A stretch of DNA of 64,000 nt from CAYUQT01 sp964446835 (lineage in GTDB: Bacteria; Planctomycetota; Phycisphaerae; UBA1845; JAFGLZ01): assembly GCA_964446835.1 (NCBI GenBank), contig CAYUQT010000027.1:1-64000 (forward strand). The letters run 5' to 3'. The position numbers and the translations under genes are program-made. The notes under the pieces were generated by a model that was not told where the DNA came from, made no database searches, and saw nothing but the letters and a program-made list of their open reading frames with translations. The number at the start of each line of letters is the position of its first letter. Within the stretch, counting starts at the first letter, position 1. Shown here piece by piece: positions 35,274 to 43,055 of this stretch.

Positions 35274-36296
35274 TCATGAGGGGGATTCGTCCGAAGACGT
35301 TTCACCCGCAACGATCGCGGGGGCGTGAAGACGCTTTGCCACGCGCTGCTTGGCCTCGATGTCCCGGTATACGCGCGCGACCTGCTCCGGCTTGAACCCC
35401 ACGACCTCCGAGGCCTGCTCCGCCGACACGCCCCGCTGGTGGGCGCACAACAGCAAGTCCATCATGTCGTACGGCAGGGCGAAATAGAACTCCTCTTGCG
35501 TTTGTTCCAGACTGTACGTATCTGTGCTCGGCGGCTGACGGCAGATGTCTTCGCTGATCCCCAGAAAACGTGCCAGGGCGTACACCTGCTGCTTGTACAG
35601 GCAGGCAATGGGCTTCACATCGGCCAGACCGTCTCCGCCCCGCACGAAGAAGCCCAGGTCGTATTCGAGCCGGTTGGGCGTCCCGATCACCGCGTAGTTC
35701 AGGCGTTCGGCATGATAGTATTCCATGAGCTTTCGCGTTCGTTGTTTCATGTTCGTGGCAGCGACGACCTGCAGATAGACTTCCAATGGCATCCGTTGCT
35801 TGTCTCGTCGTCCGTCCGCGTACTCGACGATCAGATTGAAGTAGTTTACGCGGTCCTGTGTCACCAGATCGTCCGCAACGGCGATCTTCGATCGGCACCC
35901 CAAATCGTATTCCGGAAAGAGTCGGCGTATCGCCTCATCTCGCCGGCGATAACAGCCAGCAGCCTCCAGCATCGGCTCGATGTTCTCGATGGCGTAGGTG
36001 ATACCGAGCGATTCGCATAGCGATCTGCCTCGTGCGGTGCTGTCCGGTGAAGAATCCCTTTCAGGCAACAGAAGCCCGAAGACCCTGCCGGCTCCCAACG
36101 CCCGAACCGCCAGAGCGGCACACACCGCGGAATCCACGCCTCCGCTCACTGCCACCACAACGCCGCGGCGCCGCAGTGCGAATGCCACCGTTTCGCGCAG
36201 GAACCGAGCGATCTGATCGGCCACAGTTGCACAATCGATATCGAGCACGTGGCGCCCAAACCCATCGATCGGCGGATTTTCCACATTCAGTGTCAT
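35274..36296 (-). CDS. NAD synthase-like ATP-dependent amidoligase
   Basis: Adenine-nucleotide alpha-hydrolase superfamily enzyme of 340 residues resembling NadE. The ATP pyrophosphatase loop SGGVDS is at residues 51-56. Further NadE-like motifs are GTPNRLEYDLGFFVRGGDGLADVKPIACLYK and CRQPPSTDTYSLEQTQEEFYF. The ATG at 36296 overlaps the amidotransferase TGA as ATGA, so it is coupled to it. No glutaminase domain is fused. It could be a bona fide NAD synthase, but its coupling to an AsnB-type gene in a polysaccharide cluster suggests amide formation on a pathway intermediate (inference). Confidence 0.85.
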   Translation of the reverse strand: MTLNVENPPIDGFGRHVLDIDCATVADQIARFLRETVAFALRRRGVVVAVSGGVDSAVCAALAVRALGAGRVFGLLLPERDSSPDSTARGRSLCESLGITYAIENIEPMLEAAGCYRRRDEAIRRLFPEYDLGCRSKIAVADDLVTQDRVNYFNLIVEYADGRRDKQRMPLEVYLQVVAATNMKQRTRKLMEYYHAERLNYAVIGTPNRLEYDLGFFVRGGDGLADVKPIACLYKQQVYALARFLGISEDICRQPPSTDTYSLEQTQEEFYFALPYDMMDLLLCAHQRGVSAEQASEVVGFKPEQVARVYRDIEAKQRVAKRLHAPAIVAGETSSDESPS

Positions 36297-38335
36297 CCTG
36301 TTGCTCCTGCCTGCCGGTGGATACTGTCGGAAGGCCTCACCCGATCTTCCAGCACATCGAGCCGATGGGTGTCGAGCTGACGGCGAGAGTGTTGAACCGT
36401 TTCCGCCAGTCGATCGAGAAACCAGTATCCCAGCAACTGGAGCGTCAGGATGCCGACCAGCGCCATCTCCTCTCGCTCGCCCGACATGTGTCCCGCTCGT
36501 TGACGCGCCTTGTCCACAAGCCTCCGGGCGGCCTCTGCGTCGACCCATCCCCATCGCTTGATCGAGCGGTCCGAGAGCATCTCGTCCACATAGGCCGGCG
36601 AATCGCTGGTGAACAACGCCTCCGTCATCGGCGCCCGGTAGGGCTGTTTGGGACGTCGCCAGATGTCCTCGGGCAGACGGCGGGAAGCCATCCGACGCAG
36701 CACCGCCTTCTCCCAGAGCCCCCGGAGTTTCAGTCGGCTCGGCAGGCGGCTGCAGAAGTCGATGACACCGGGGTCCAGGAACGGATAGCGGACCTCCACC
36801 CCGTGTGCCATCGCCACACGATCGCCTTGACACGTCAGCAGATACGGCGAGAAGAAGGTGGCGATTTCGATCATCTGCGCCCGCGCCAGGGGACGCCAGT
36901 TCAGCCACCCCCGGGGCAGTATTTCGTGCAAGTCGCCGCAGGGCTGATTCTTCTCAGCCTCGCTCAGCAGTTCGGCGGAGAGGAAGGTGGTCGACCAGGC
37001 GGAGTTCGTCCAGCGGATTCGGTGTGAGTAGAAGGGATCGTCGATATCTGTCAGGGATCGTCGGAAGAACTCCTGCCACATTCGGGAGCGGCGGTGGTCC
37101 GTTCCTATGACGTAGGGATAGACCCGAGCCAACAGGGCCGGCCGAGCCGTTGAGTCCGGCTGTCTGGCCCAGAATCTGCGGATTTTATCTTCCTTGAAGA
37201 TGTGGTAGCCGGCCAAGAACTCATCGGCCCCCTCACCGGTCAGGACCACTTTCATCCCGTTGCGGCGAACCAGTTCCGAAAGCAGAAAGAGCGGTACCGG
37301 CGCGGTCCGCATGAGCGGCGTCTCCGTGTGCCACACGACGTCCGGTAGTGTCTCGGCGATCGCTCGGGAGCCACAACGGGTCTCGTGATGATCGGTCGCC
37401 AGCAAGGCGGCCATCCGTCGCTGCTGCGGGGTCTCGTCGAAAGTCTGGTTTTCGAAGCAAATGGCAAAGGTCTGGAGCGGACTGCTCTCGGCACGATGAA
37501 TCATCGAGCCGATGACCGACGAGTCCAAACCTCCGCTCAGATACGCTCCCACGGGGACATCCGCGCGCAATCTCAACTCGATCGCCCGCGTCAGTCGCTT
37601 CTCGAGGGCCTCGGCGGCTTCGTCGGCGCTCAGCGACCGATATTCCTGCGATTCCGAGAAGTCCGGACTCCAGTAGGTGTGACGGGTTTCCTGGAGGTTC
37701 TCATCGAATTGAAGGACGGTGCCCGGTTCGACCGAGCGAACACCACGAAAGACGGTGTTCGGGGCCGCCGCACCCCATCGGGTGAAGACCTGCATGATGC
37801 CGCACGGGTTCAACTCCGGCGTCAGGTCTCCGGCAGCGAACAGGGCTTTGGTTTCGGAGGCGAAGGTCACTCGATGGGGATTTACAGTGTAGTAAAGGGG
37901 CAGGATGCCCAGGTGGTCGCGAACGAGACGGAGCCGGCGTCTGCGAGTGTCCCACAAGGCCAGAGCAAACTGTCCGTTGAGCCGGGTCCAAATCTGGTCC
38001 TGGTACTCCTCAAAGCCGTGGACGATCACCTCGGTATCACTTCGGGTAGTGAAGCGGTGGCCTCGCTGCTGGAGTTCGGCCCGTAGTTCGATGTAGTTGA
38101 ACACCTCGCCGTTGAACACGATCCAGAGGGACTCATCTTCATTGTGGATCGGCTGTGCTCCGCCCTCGATGTCGATGATGCTCAGGCGGGCGTGTCCCAG
38201 TGCCGCGAACTCGTCCCGGTAGAGCCCATAGCCGTCGGGACCGCGATGGCGGATCATGCCGACCATTCGTCGGAGAGTTTCGATCGACATCGTCTCGACG
38301 TCAGGTCCGTTCAGGATGCCCGCGATGCCGCACAT
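36293..38335 (-). CDS. Asparagine-synthase-type amidotransferase (XrtA-associated)
   Basis: Glutamine-dependent amidotransferase of 680 residues. It begins MCGIAGI with nucleophile Cys2 and has a class II glutaminase domain (RHRGPDG, FNGEVFNY). The synthetase domain has the ATP loop SGGLDS at 267-272 and VVLTGEGADEFLAGYHIF. AsnB-like amidotransferases of about 630 residues are regular members of XrtA/PEP-CTERM exopolysaccharide loci; this one is slightly longer. The start at 38335 is fixed by the need for an N-terminal Cys; 48 upstream codons are excluded. It lies 13 nt after the AMP ligase and overlaps the NAD synthase-like gene by ATGA. Confidence 0.93.
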   Translation of the reverse strand: MCGIAGILNGPDVETMSIETLRRMVGMIRHRGPDGYGLYRDEFAALGHARLSIIDIEGGAQPIHNEDESLWIVFNGEVFNYIELRAELQQRGHRFTTRSDTEVIVHGFEEYQDQIWTRLNGQFALALWDTRRRRLRLVRDHLGILPLYYTVNPHRVTFASETKALFAAGDLTPELNPCGIMQVFTRWGAAAPNTVFRGVRSVEPGTVLQFDENLQETRHTYWSPDFSESQEYRSLSADEAAEALEKRLTRAIELRLRADVPVGAYLSGGLDSSVIGSMIHRAESSPLQTFAICFENQTFDETPQQRRMAALLATDHHETRCGSRAIAETLPDVVWHTETPLMRTAPVPLFLLSELVRRNGMKVVLTGEGADEFLAGYHIFKEDKIRRFWARQPDSTARPALLARVYPYVIGTDHRRSRMWQEFFRRSLTDIDDPFYSHRIRWTNSAWSTTFLSAELLSEAEKNQPCGDLHEILPRGWLNWRPLARAQMIEIATFFSPYLLTCQGDRVAMAHGVEVRYPFLDPGVIDFCSRLPSRLKLRGLWEKAVLRRMASRRLPEDIWRRPKQPYRAPMTEALFTSDSPAYVDEMLSDRSIKRWGWVDAEAARRLVDKARQRAGHMSGEREEMALVGILTLQLLGYWFLDRLAETVQHSRRQLDTHRLDVLEDRVRPSDSIHRQAGATG

Positions 38336-38348
38336 GGGAGTGTTATGC

Positions 38349-39914
38349 TCAGGAGGTTGAGGTTTCGCTTGAACCGGGTGTGCTTGGCGAGCGCAGGGAG
38401 CTTTTCCTGATCTTGCCTGTGTCTGTTTTTGGCAGAGCCTGTCCGATATCGACGAACTTCGGAACCATGTAGTTCTCAAGGTGCGTGCGACAGTGTTGTC
38501 GAACCCGTTGTTCGGTCAGCTCCATGCCCGGCCGCGGAACGACGACGGCCTTGATCGCGTGGCCGTCGATGGGATCCTCGACACCAATGACAGCGGCTTC
38601 TGCTACCGCTTCGAGTTCGTACAGAACGTTCTCGATCTCTCTCGGGCTGATCTTCTCACCCTTGCACTTGAACACGTCATCCTTGCGGCCGACGAAGTAG
38701 AGAAACCCCTCGTCATCGATGCGGAACAGGTCCCCGGTGTAAAGAACCTTCTCGCCCTGGATGAAGCCTTCGCGGAGCCGTTCGGCGGTCTCCTTCGGCT
38801 TGCCCCAATACCCCCGCATGACGTTGGCTCCACGAATGACCAGTTCACCGACCATTCCCGGAGGAAGGCGGCTGCCGGATTCGTCGACGATATAGGCTTC
38901 GGAGTTGGGCATCGCCTTGCCGACGGAGCCGATCTTGTCCTGGAGTCTCGCTGGGTCGAGGTAGCTCACGCGTGTGCATTCGGTCAGTCCGTACATCGAG
39001 AAGATGCGGACCTGGGGGAGCAATTCACCGAGCCGCCGGATGTGCGCCGGCGGGAACGCCGCCGCCGTGTTGGTCAGGTATCGCAACGAGGAGAGGTCGA
39101 GTCCTTCAAAGGGTGCCATTTGGAGAAACGTCGCGAAGATCGTGGGCACACCAGGGAACCCGGTCACCTTGCGTTCGGCGACGCGTTGAAGGACACGATA
39201 GGGATACGCGAAGGATTTCTCGATGACGACGGAGAACCCTATTCGTGCGCCTGTAACGACCTGGTACAGGCCGTAGTCGAACGAGAGGGGCAGAACACAC
39301 AGAACGACATCGTCGGGGACATTGCCCAGGTATGTGGAGATCGACCATGCCGTGTTAGCCATATTGGCATGGGTCAGCATGACGCCCTTGGGGTCGCCCG
39401 TGGAGCCGGACGTATAGATGATGGTGCAGAGGTCCGCATCAATCAGGCCCGGATCGGTCGGCGAGAGCGTCTCGTCGTCCGCAATGTCGGCGAGTGTCCG
39501 CCCGCGGTCATTGCCGGGACTGTGGCGAGTCCAGACAATGCTCTGGACGCAAGATGCACTTTCCAGAGCCGGTTGGACGACGCGAGCAAGTGATGGATGT
39601 GCCAGAAGCGTCTTCACCTGACAATCGTTGAGGATGTAGGCGAGCTTCTTCGCTTTCGTCGTGGGATTGAGAATGACGAACACGCCGCCGGCCTTGAGGA
39701 CGCCAAAGACCGACACCACCAAGTCGATGGAGTTGTCCATGAACAGGGCGACGCGATCGCCTCGCTTGAGTCCCCCACGCTGAAGTTGGGCGGCCAGCCG
39801 ATCGCTCCGTCGGTCGGTTTGTGCGTAAGTACACGATTCGGCCTCTTCGAAGAGGAACGCCTTCTCGGGCCATCTGCGAGCACTGCTTACGAGGAAGTCG
39901 TGTACCAGAATCAC
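38349..39914 (-). CDS. AMP-forming acyl-CoA synthetase/ligase (XrtA-associated)
   Basis: ANL-superfamily ligase of 521 residues. It activates a carboxylic acid as acyl-AMP and probably loads it onto the neighbouring acyl carrier protein. Motifs: P-loop TIIYTSGSTGDPKGVM, SMYGLTECTRVSYLDP, the hinge YTGDLFRIDDEGFLYFVGRKDD, and the C-terminal lysine region PKTDTGKIRKSSL. The GTG start follows the ACP stop TAG with no gap, so the two are coupled. Same-length ligases accompany exosortase A systems. The acyl group is unknown. Confidence 0.92.
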   Translation of the reverse strand: MILVHDFLVSSARRWPEKAFLFEEAESCTYAQTDRRSDRLAAQLQRGGLKRGDRVALFMDNSIDLVVSVFGVLKAGGVFVILNPTTKAKKLAYILNDCQVKTLLAHPSLARVVQPALESASCVQSIVWTRHSPGNDRGRTLADIADDETLSPTDPGLIDADLCTIIYTSGSTGDPKGVMLTHANMANTAWSISTYLGNVPDDVVLCVLPLSFDYGLYQVVTGARIGFSVVIEKSFAYPYRVLQRVAERKVTGFPGVPTIFATFLQMAPFEGLDLSSLRYLTNTAAAFPPAHIRRLGELLPQVRIFSMYGLTECTRVSYLDPARLQDKIGSVGKAMPNSEAYIVDESGSRLPPGMVGELVIRGANVMRGYWGKPKETAERLREGFIQGEKVLYTGDLFRIDDEGFLYFVGRKDDVFKCKGEKISPREIENVLYELEAVAEAAVIGVEDPIDGHAIKAVVVPRPGMELTEQRVRQHCRTHLENYMVPKFVDIGQALPKTDTGKIRKSSLRSPSTPGSSETSTS

Positions 39915-40187
39915 CTAGAGCACTCCGATACTTCTGGTGCGATGACCGGTGGTCTTGCTCTCGACGAAATTCACGACGGCCGCGAGAGTGTCGAGGTTCT
40001 CGGGGATGAGATCGCGATCTTCCACTCTGATCTCAAAAGTTTTTTCGAGGAAGGCGACGAGTTCCATGACGCCCGTGGAATCCAGGATGCCGGATCCCAG
40101 AAGTGATTCTGAAGAACCCAACTCGCTGTCCATCCCCAGAAGGAAGTTCTCTTTGAGGAACTCTCGAATCCGGTGTTCAACGCTCAT
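39915..40187 (-). CDS. Acyl carrier protein
   Basis: Product of 90 residues with the ACP four-helix pattern. The phosphopantetheine serine lies in GSGILDSTGVMELVAFLE, followed by a helix with FEIRVEDRDLIPENLDTL. The ATG at 40187 has GGAG 6 nt upstream. It sits directly before the AMP ligase with no intergenic base and 14 nt after EpsI. It probably carries the activated acyl or aminoacyl group used to decorate the polysaccharide. Confidence 0.9.
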   Translation of the reverse strand: MSVEHRIREFLKENFLLGMDSELGSSESLLGSGILDSTGVMELVAFLEKTFEIRVEDRDLIPENLDTLAAVVNFVESKTTGHRTRSIGVL

Positions 40188-40201
40188 CACAAGCTCCGAC
40201 C

Positions 40202-40927
40202 TCACTGGCCGCTGCGGTCTCGCATTGCTGCCAGCACGGTATCGACATGGGGACTCATCTCAGACGCAAACTGCTTGAGGACCCCGGCCACCCCATCGAC
40301 GGCTGAGGGGTCCATGAAGGAGCCGCCCAACTGCATCTGAGCGACGTAGACACCCTTGTTCCTGGAGAGATTAGGGATGCGCCACCGGGGTCCCCAGAAA
40401 TCGGTCCACTCAGCGGTGTATCGACCGGAGAGGACGTAGTAGTTCAGGACCACCATGCCCTGATACACGGGTTGGCTCCGCGAGAACTCGTTAATCTTGC
40501 ACTTGATCACAGGACTGTTGGAGGGTGTGAAGACACTGTCCTTAACACCAACGTGTCTCCACCCGTGGGCCGGAAAACAGCGCTCCGGGCGATGTCCAAG
40601 CATGTTTGGAGGCTGAATGGTATATGAGAGATAGAGGTCGACGACCTGACCCGAATTGCGGTTCACGTAGCGACGATGAACGTAGTCATCTACGGCAGCC
40701 ACGTCGAGGACCCGGTCACTCAGCGGAACATCGGTTCCCTGCCAAGCCCCCAGTTCCAGCGGCAGCGCCGAGAGTCTGTTATGGATCCGGGTGGAAGCCG
40801 GGCCGTCCGCCGTCAATCGTCCATCAATCCACCGATAGGCCAATCCGGAGCCCAGCAGAACACCCAGACTCACCACGACCGCCACCCAGTGTCCCGTCCG
40901 AGGACGCGGAACATCTGAAAGCTGCAT
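40202..40927 (-). CDS. EpsI family protein (exosortase-associated)
   Basis: Product of 241 residues. One N-terminal membrane helix (about 14-33) precedes a periplasmic EpsI domain, seen in GAWQGTDVPLSDRVLD, PPNMLGHRPERCFPAHGW, and VVLNYYVLSGRYTAEWTDF. EpsI often follows or is fused to exosortase A. Here it is about 30 kb from the exosortase. The ATG at 40927 is preceded by GGGGGCGGA at about 7 nt. Upstream in-frame codons to 41164 look non-coding. Its biochemical role is unknown in the family. Confidence 0.87.
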   Translation of the reverse strand: MQLSDVPRPRTGHWVAVVVSLGVLLGSGLAYRWIDGRLTADGPASTRIHNRLSALPLELGAWQGTDVPLSDRVLDVAAVDDYVHRRYVNRNSGQVVDLYLSYTIQPPNMLGHRPERCFPAHGWRHVGVKDSVFTPSNSPVIKCKINEFSRSQPVYQGMVVLNYYVLSGRYTAEWTDFWGPRWRIPNLSRNKGVYVAQMQLGGSFMDPSAVDGVAGVLKQFASEMSPHVDTVLAAMRDRSGQ

Positions 40928-41180
40928 CGATTTATCCGCCCCCAGCGAAGGCGAGAACATGCGTCGCTTGCTTCCTCGAGCGCCCCATCGAACGCCACAG
41001 ACTCCCCAAGACGATTCAGGACGATCGGATCGCCTGGATCGATTGTGCCGCCGGGGGAGGGAATAGTACGCTTTGAATGGAGGCCTGCGATGGGTCACAG
41101 TTCCCCCGTAGGCCAGGAAGGTTTCGATGGCATGCGTGCACCGCCACACACCAACGCGGTTCATGCCGACGCCGCAAGAC

Positions 41181-42965
41181 TCACGACGTCAGGGATTCGG
41201 CCGGTAGCAGCGACCGTTCGACCGTGTTCTCATGTTCGCGCACACGGCGCGGAACAATGAAGTGCAGCGGGACACTCCATTTTCCCCCAAGTGTCACTAC
41301 TGTCGCAATCAGGATCTTGATGTCGATCCAGGAAGATGCATGCCGGACATACATCATGTCGTAATAGATCCATTGATGGAAATCGCCCGCCGAGCGATCG
41401 TGTCGGCACACCTGCCACAGCCCTGTAATACCCGGTCGGACTGATAGACGAGCCCGTCGCCAGGGGACGCAGATCTGGTTCTCGCGGAATGGTGACGGTC
41501 TGGGACCGATCAGGCTCATCTGGCCGAGCACGACGTTGAACAACTGGGGGAGTTCATCGATGTTCGTTTGCCGAAGGAGTCGGCCGATACGCGTGACCCT
41601 TGGGTCTTCGGGCAGTTTGAACTGAGGTCCGTCCACAGTGTTGTTGGCGTAGAGCTCCCGCTGAAGCGTATCCGCTCCCTGAACCATGGTTCGGAACTTC
41701 CAGCACCGGAATGACTTGCCGTTCAGCCCCTCACGCTGGTGTGCGAAGAACACGGGGCCCTTGGAGCGTATCTTGATCAGTGCGGCAACGGCCATGAGCA
41801 GTGGTGATAGGACGAGAAGTCCCATCACTGCCAGAATCGCTTCGGAGACTCGTTTGATACGTTGGTAGTATCCCCGATGTCGCACCTTTTCAGCCGCGGC
41901 AGTGAATGAGGTGTCGTCCAGCATCGAATCAATTGCGTCTGTTTCGTGGAACGTTCCCTCTGCCGCGTCGTCCTCTGTAGCTATCGTGTCACCTCGATCA
42001 CTTCGGGTACCCAGCAAACGTCGGTGAACAGTCGTTTCCGGAACGACTCGCGTCCCGCTCAGAACGGTGCTCTCGGCCAGAAAGGAGTTACGGCCGATAT
42101 GGCAACCTGCTCCCAGAACGGTGGGGCCAATGATGCTCACCTCCGCATCCACGGTTACGCCGTCCTGGATGATCACCGGTCCGTAGATGCGAGCACTGGC
42201 GTCTATCGAGCAGTTGCTGCCAACGTAAACCCCCTCCACAATCCTGTTGAAGCCCGGAGGCGGAGGGGCGGACACGATTTCAAAAACCAACCGCTCACTG
42301 AGACTCAGGAGCCCACTTTGCTTCGTGAGGTCCAGAACCCCTCCTTCCAGGAGAGAGTCTCGGCTGGGGAAGCCTTCAGAGATCAGTTCTCGTCTCATCT
42401 CGAAGAGCGACTCGACGGAGAGGTTTTGCATGAAACGGACCAGGGCGACCGGTAGCATCGAGCACAAAACGCCTGCTCCACGGAGCCAAGTCACACCGGG
42501 ATAATAGCGTTCAATCCGCCGGATGCGGTTCTTGCGGTCCAGATGGACAAGTTCACGGCTCTTTTTGGCATCCGCTCCCAGCGAGAGCACATGTGCCGCC
42601 TCGCGATGACACTTGATTTCCGGAAGCAAGGCGCTCAAGGCGTGCGGATTCTCCGGAAGTCGGCTCGGATCGATAACGAATAGTTGGTCCGAGGATTCCA
42701 GCCCCAGCACCCGGTCTTCAAACTCGGCGGCGTGAATGACATCCCGGACCATTCCATCTTTTCGGGAGAGGCTGTTCCGGTACTCCCGAGACGGCTGGAA
42801 AGTCGTCAGCACGGTGATGGGATTGTCGATGATTGGGCGAATCATGCACAACACATAGTTCATCAGAGTCCCGATGCCGAGAGGTGCGGTCAGGAGCGAC
42901 GCAGGAGTCGGACCTACCGGCAAGTAGGAAGGCTGCGAGTCTATGATGAACGGATATACCGACAT
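41181..42965 (-). CDS. Sugar-1-phosphate (priming) transferase fused to a nucleotidyltransferase-like/beta-helix module
   Basis: Product of 594 residues. The C-terminal domain (about 369-578) is a bacterial sugar transferase: KRVSEAILAVMGLLVLSPLL (membrane helix), FFAHQREGLNGKSFRCWKFRTM, DELPQLFNVVLGQMSLIGPRPSP and RPGITGLWQV. It should load the first sugar onto undecaprenyl phosphate. The N-terminal 245 residues begin YPFIIDSQPSYLPVGPTPAS and APLGIGTLMNYVL, which resemble a nucleotidyltransferase stripped of its GxGTR loop. A left-handed beta-helix follows (about 246-316, with IYGPVIIQDGVTVDAEVSIIGPTVLGAG). The fusion is unusual; such transferases normally carry either no extra domain or a CoA-binding-like domain. 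Confidence 0.88.
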   Translation of the reverse strand: MSVYPFIIDSQPSYLPVGPTPASLLTAPLGIGTLMNYVLCMIRPIIDNPITVLTTFQPSREYRNSLSRKDGMVRDVIHAAEFEDRVLGLESSDQLFVIDPSRLPENPHALSALLPEIKCHREAAHVLSLGADAKKSRELVHLDRKNRIRRIERYYPGVTWLRGAGVLCSMLPVALVRFMQNLSVESLFEMRRELISEGFPSRDSLLEGGVLDLTKQSGLLSLSERLVFEIVSAPPPPGFNRIVEGVYVGSNCSIDASARIYGPVIIQDGVTVDAEVSIIGPTVLGAGCHIGRNSFLAESTVLSGTRVVPETTVHRRLLGTRSDRGDTIATEDDAAEGTFHETDAIDSMLDDTSFTAAAEKVRHRGYYQRIKRVSEAILAVMGLLVLSPLLMAVAALIKIRSKGPVFFAHQREGLNGKSFRCWKFRTMVQGADTLQRELYANNTVDGPQFKLPEDPRVTRIGRLLRQTNIDELPQLFNVVLGQMSLIGPRPSPFRENQICVPWRRARLSVRPGITGLWQVCRHDRSAGDFHQWIYYDMMYVRHASSWIDIKILIATVVTLGGKWSVPLHFIVPRRVREHENTVERSLLPAESLTS

Positions 42966-43055
42966 ATTGGGTGATCCTGAAAGGCCTTCGGGACGAACAC
43001 TCCGAGACGACAACGGTCCACACGGGTTCCTCTGAGAAGCAGGGACTCGATGGAC

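Noticed and set aside
36297..36908. 200-residue N-terminal extension of the NAD synthase-like protein
   Set aside because: It is read out of frame inside the asparagine-synthase gene; the ATGA overlap gives a natural start at 36296.
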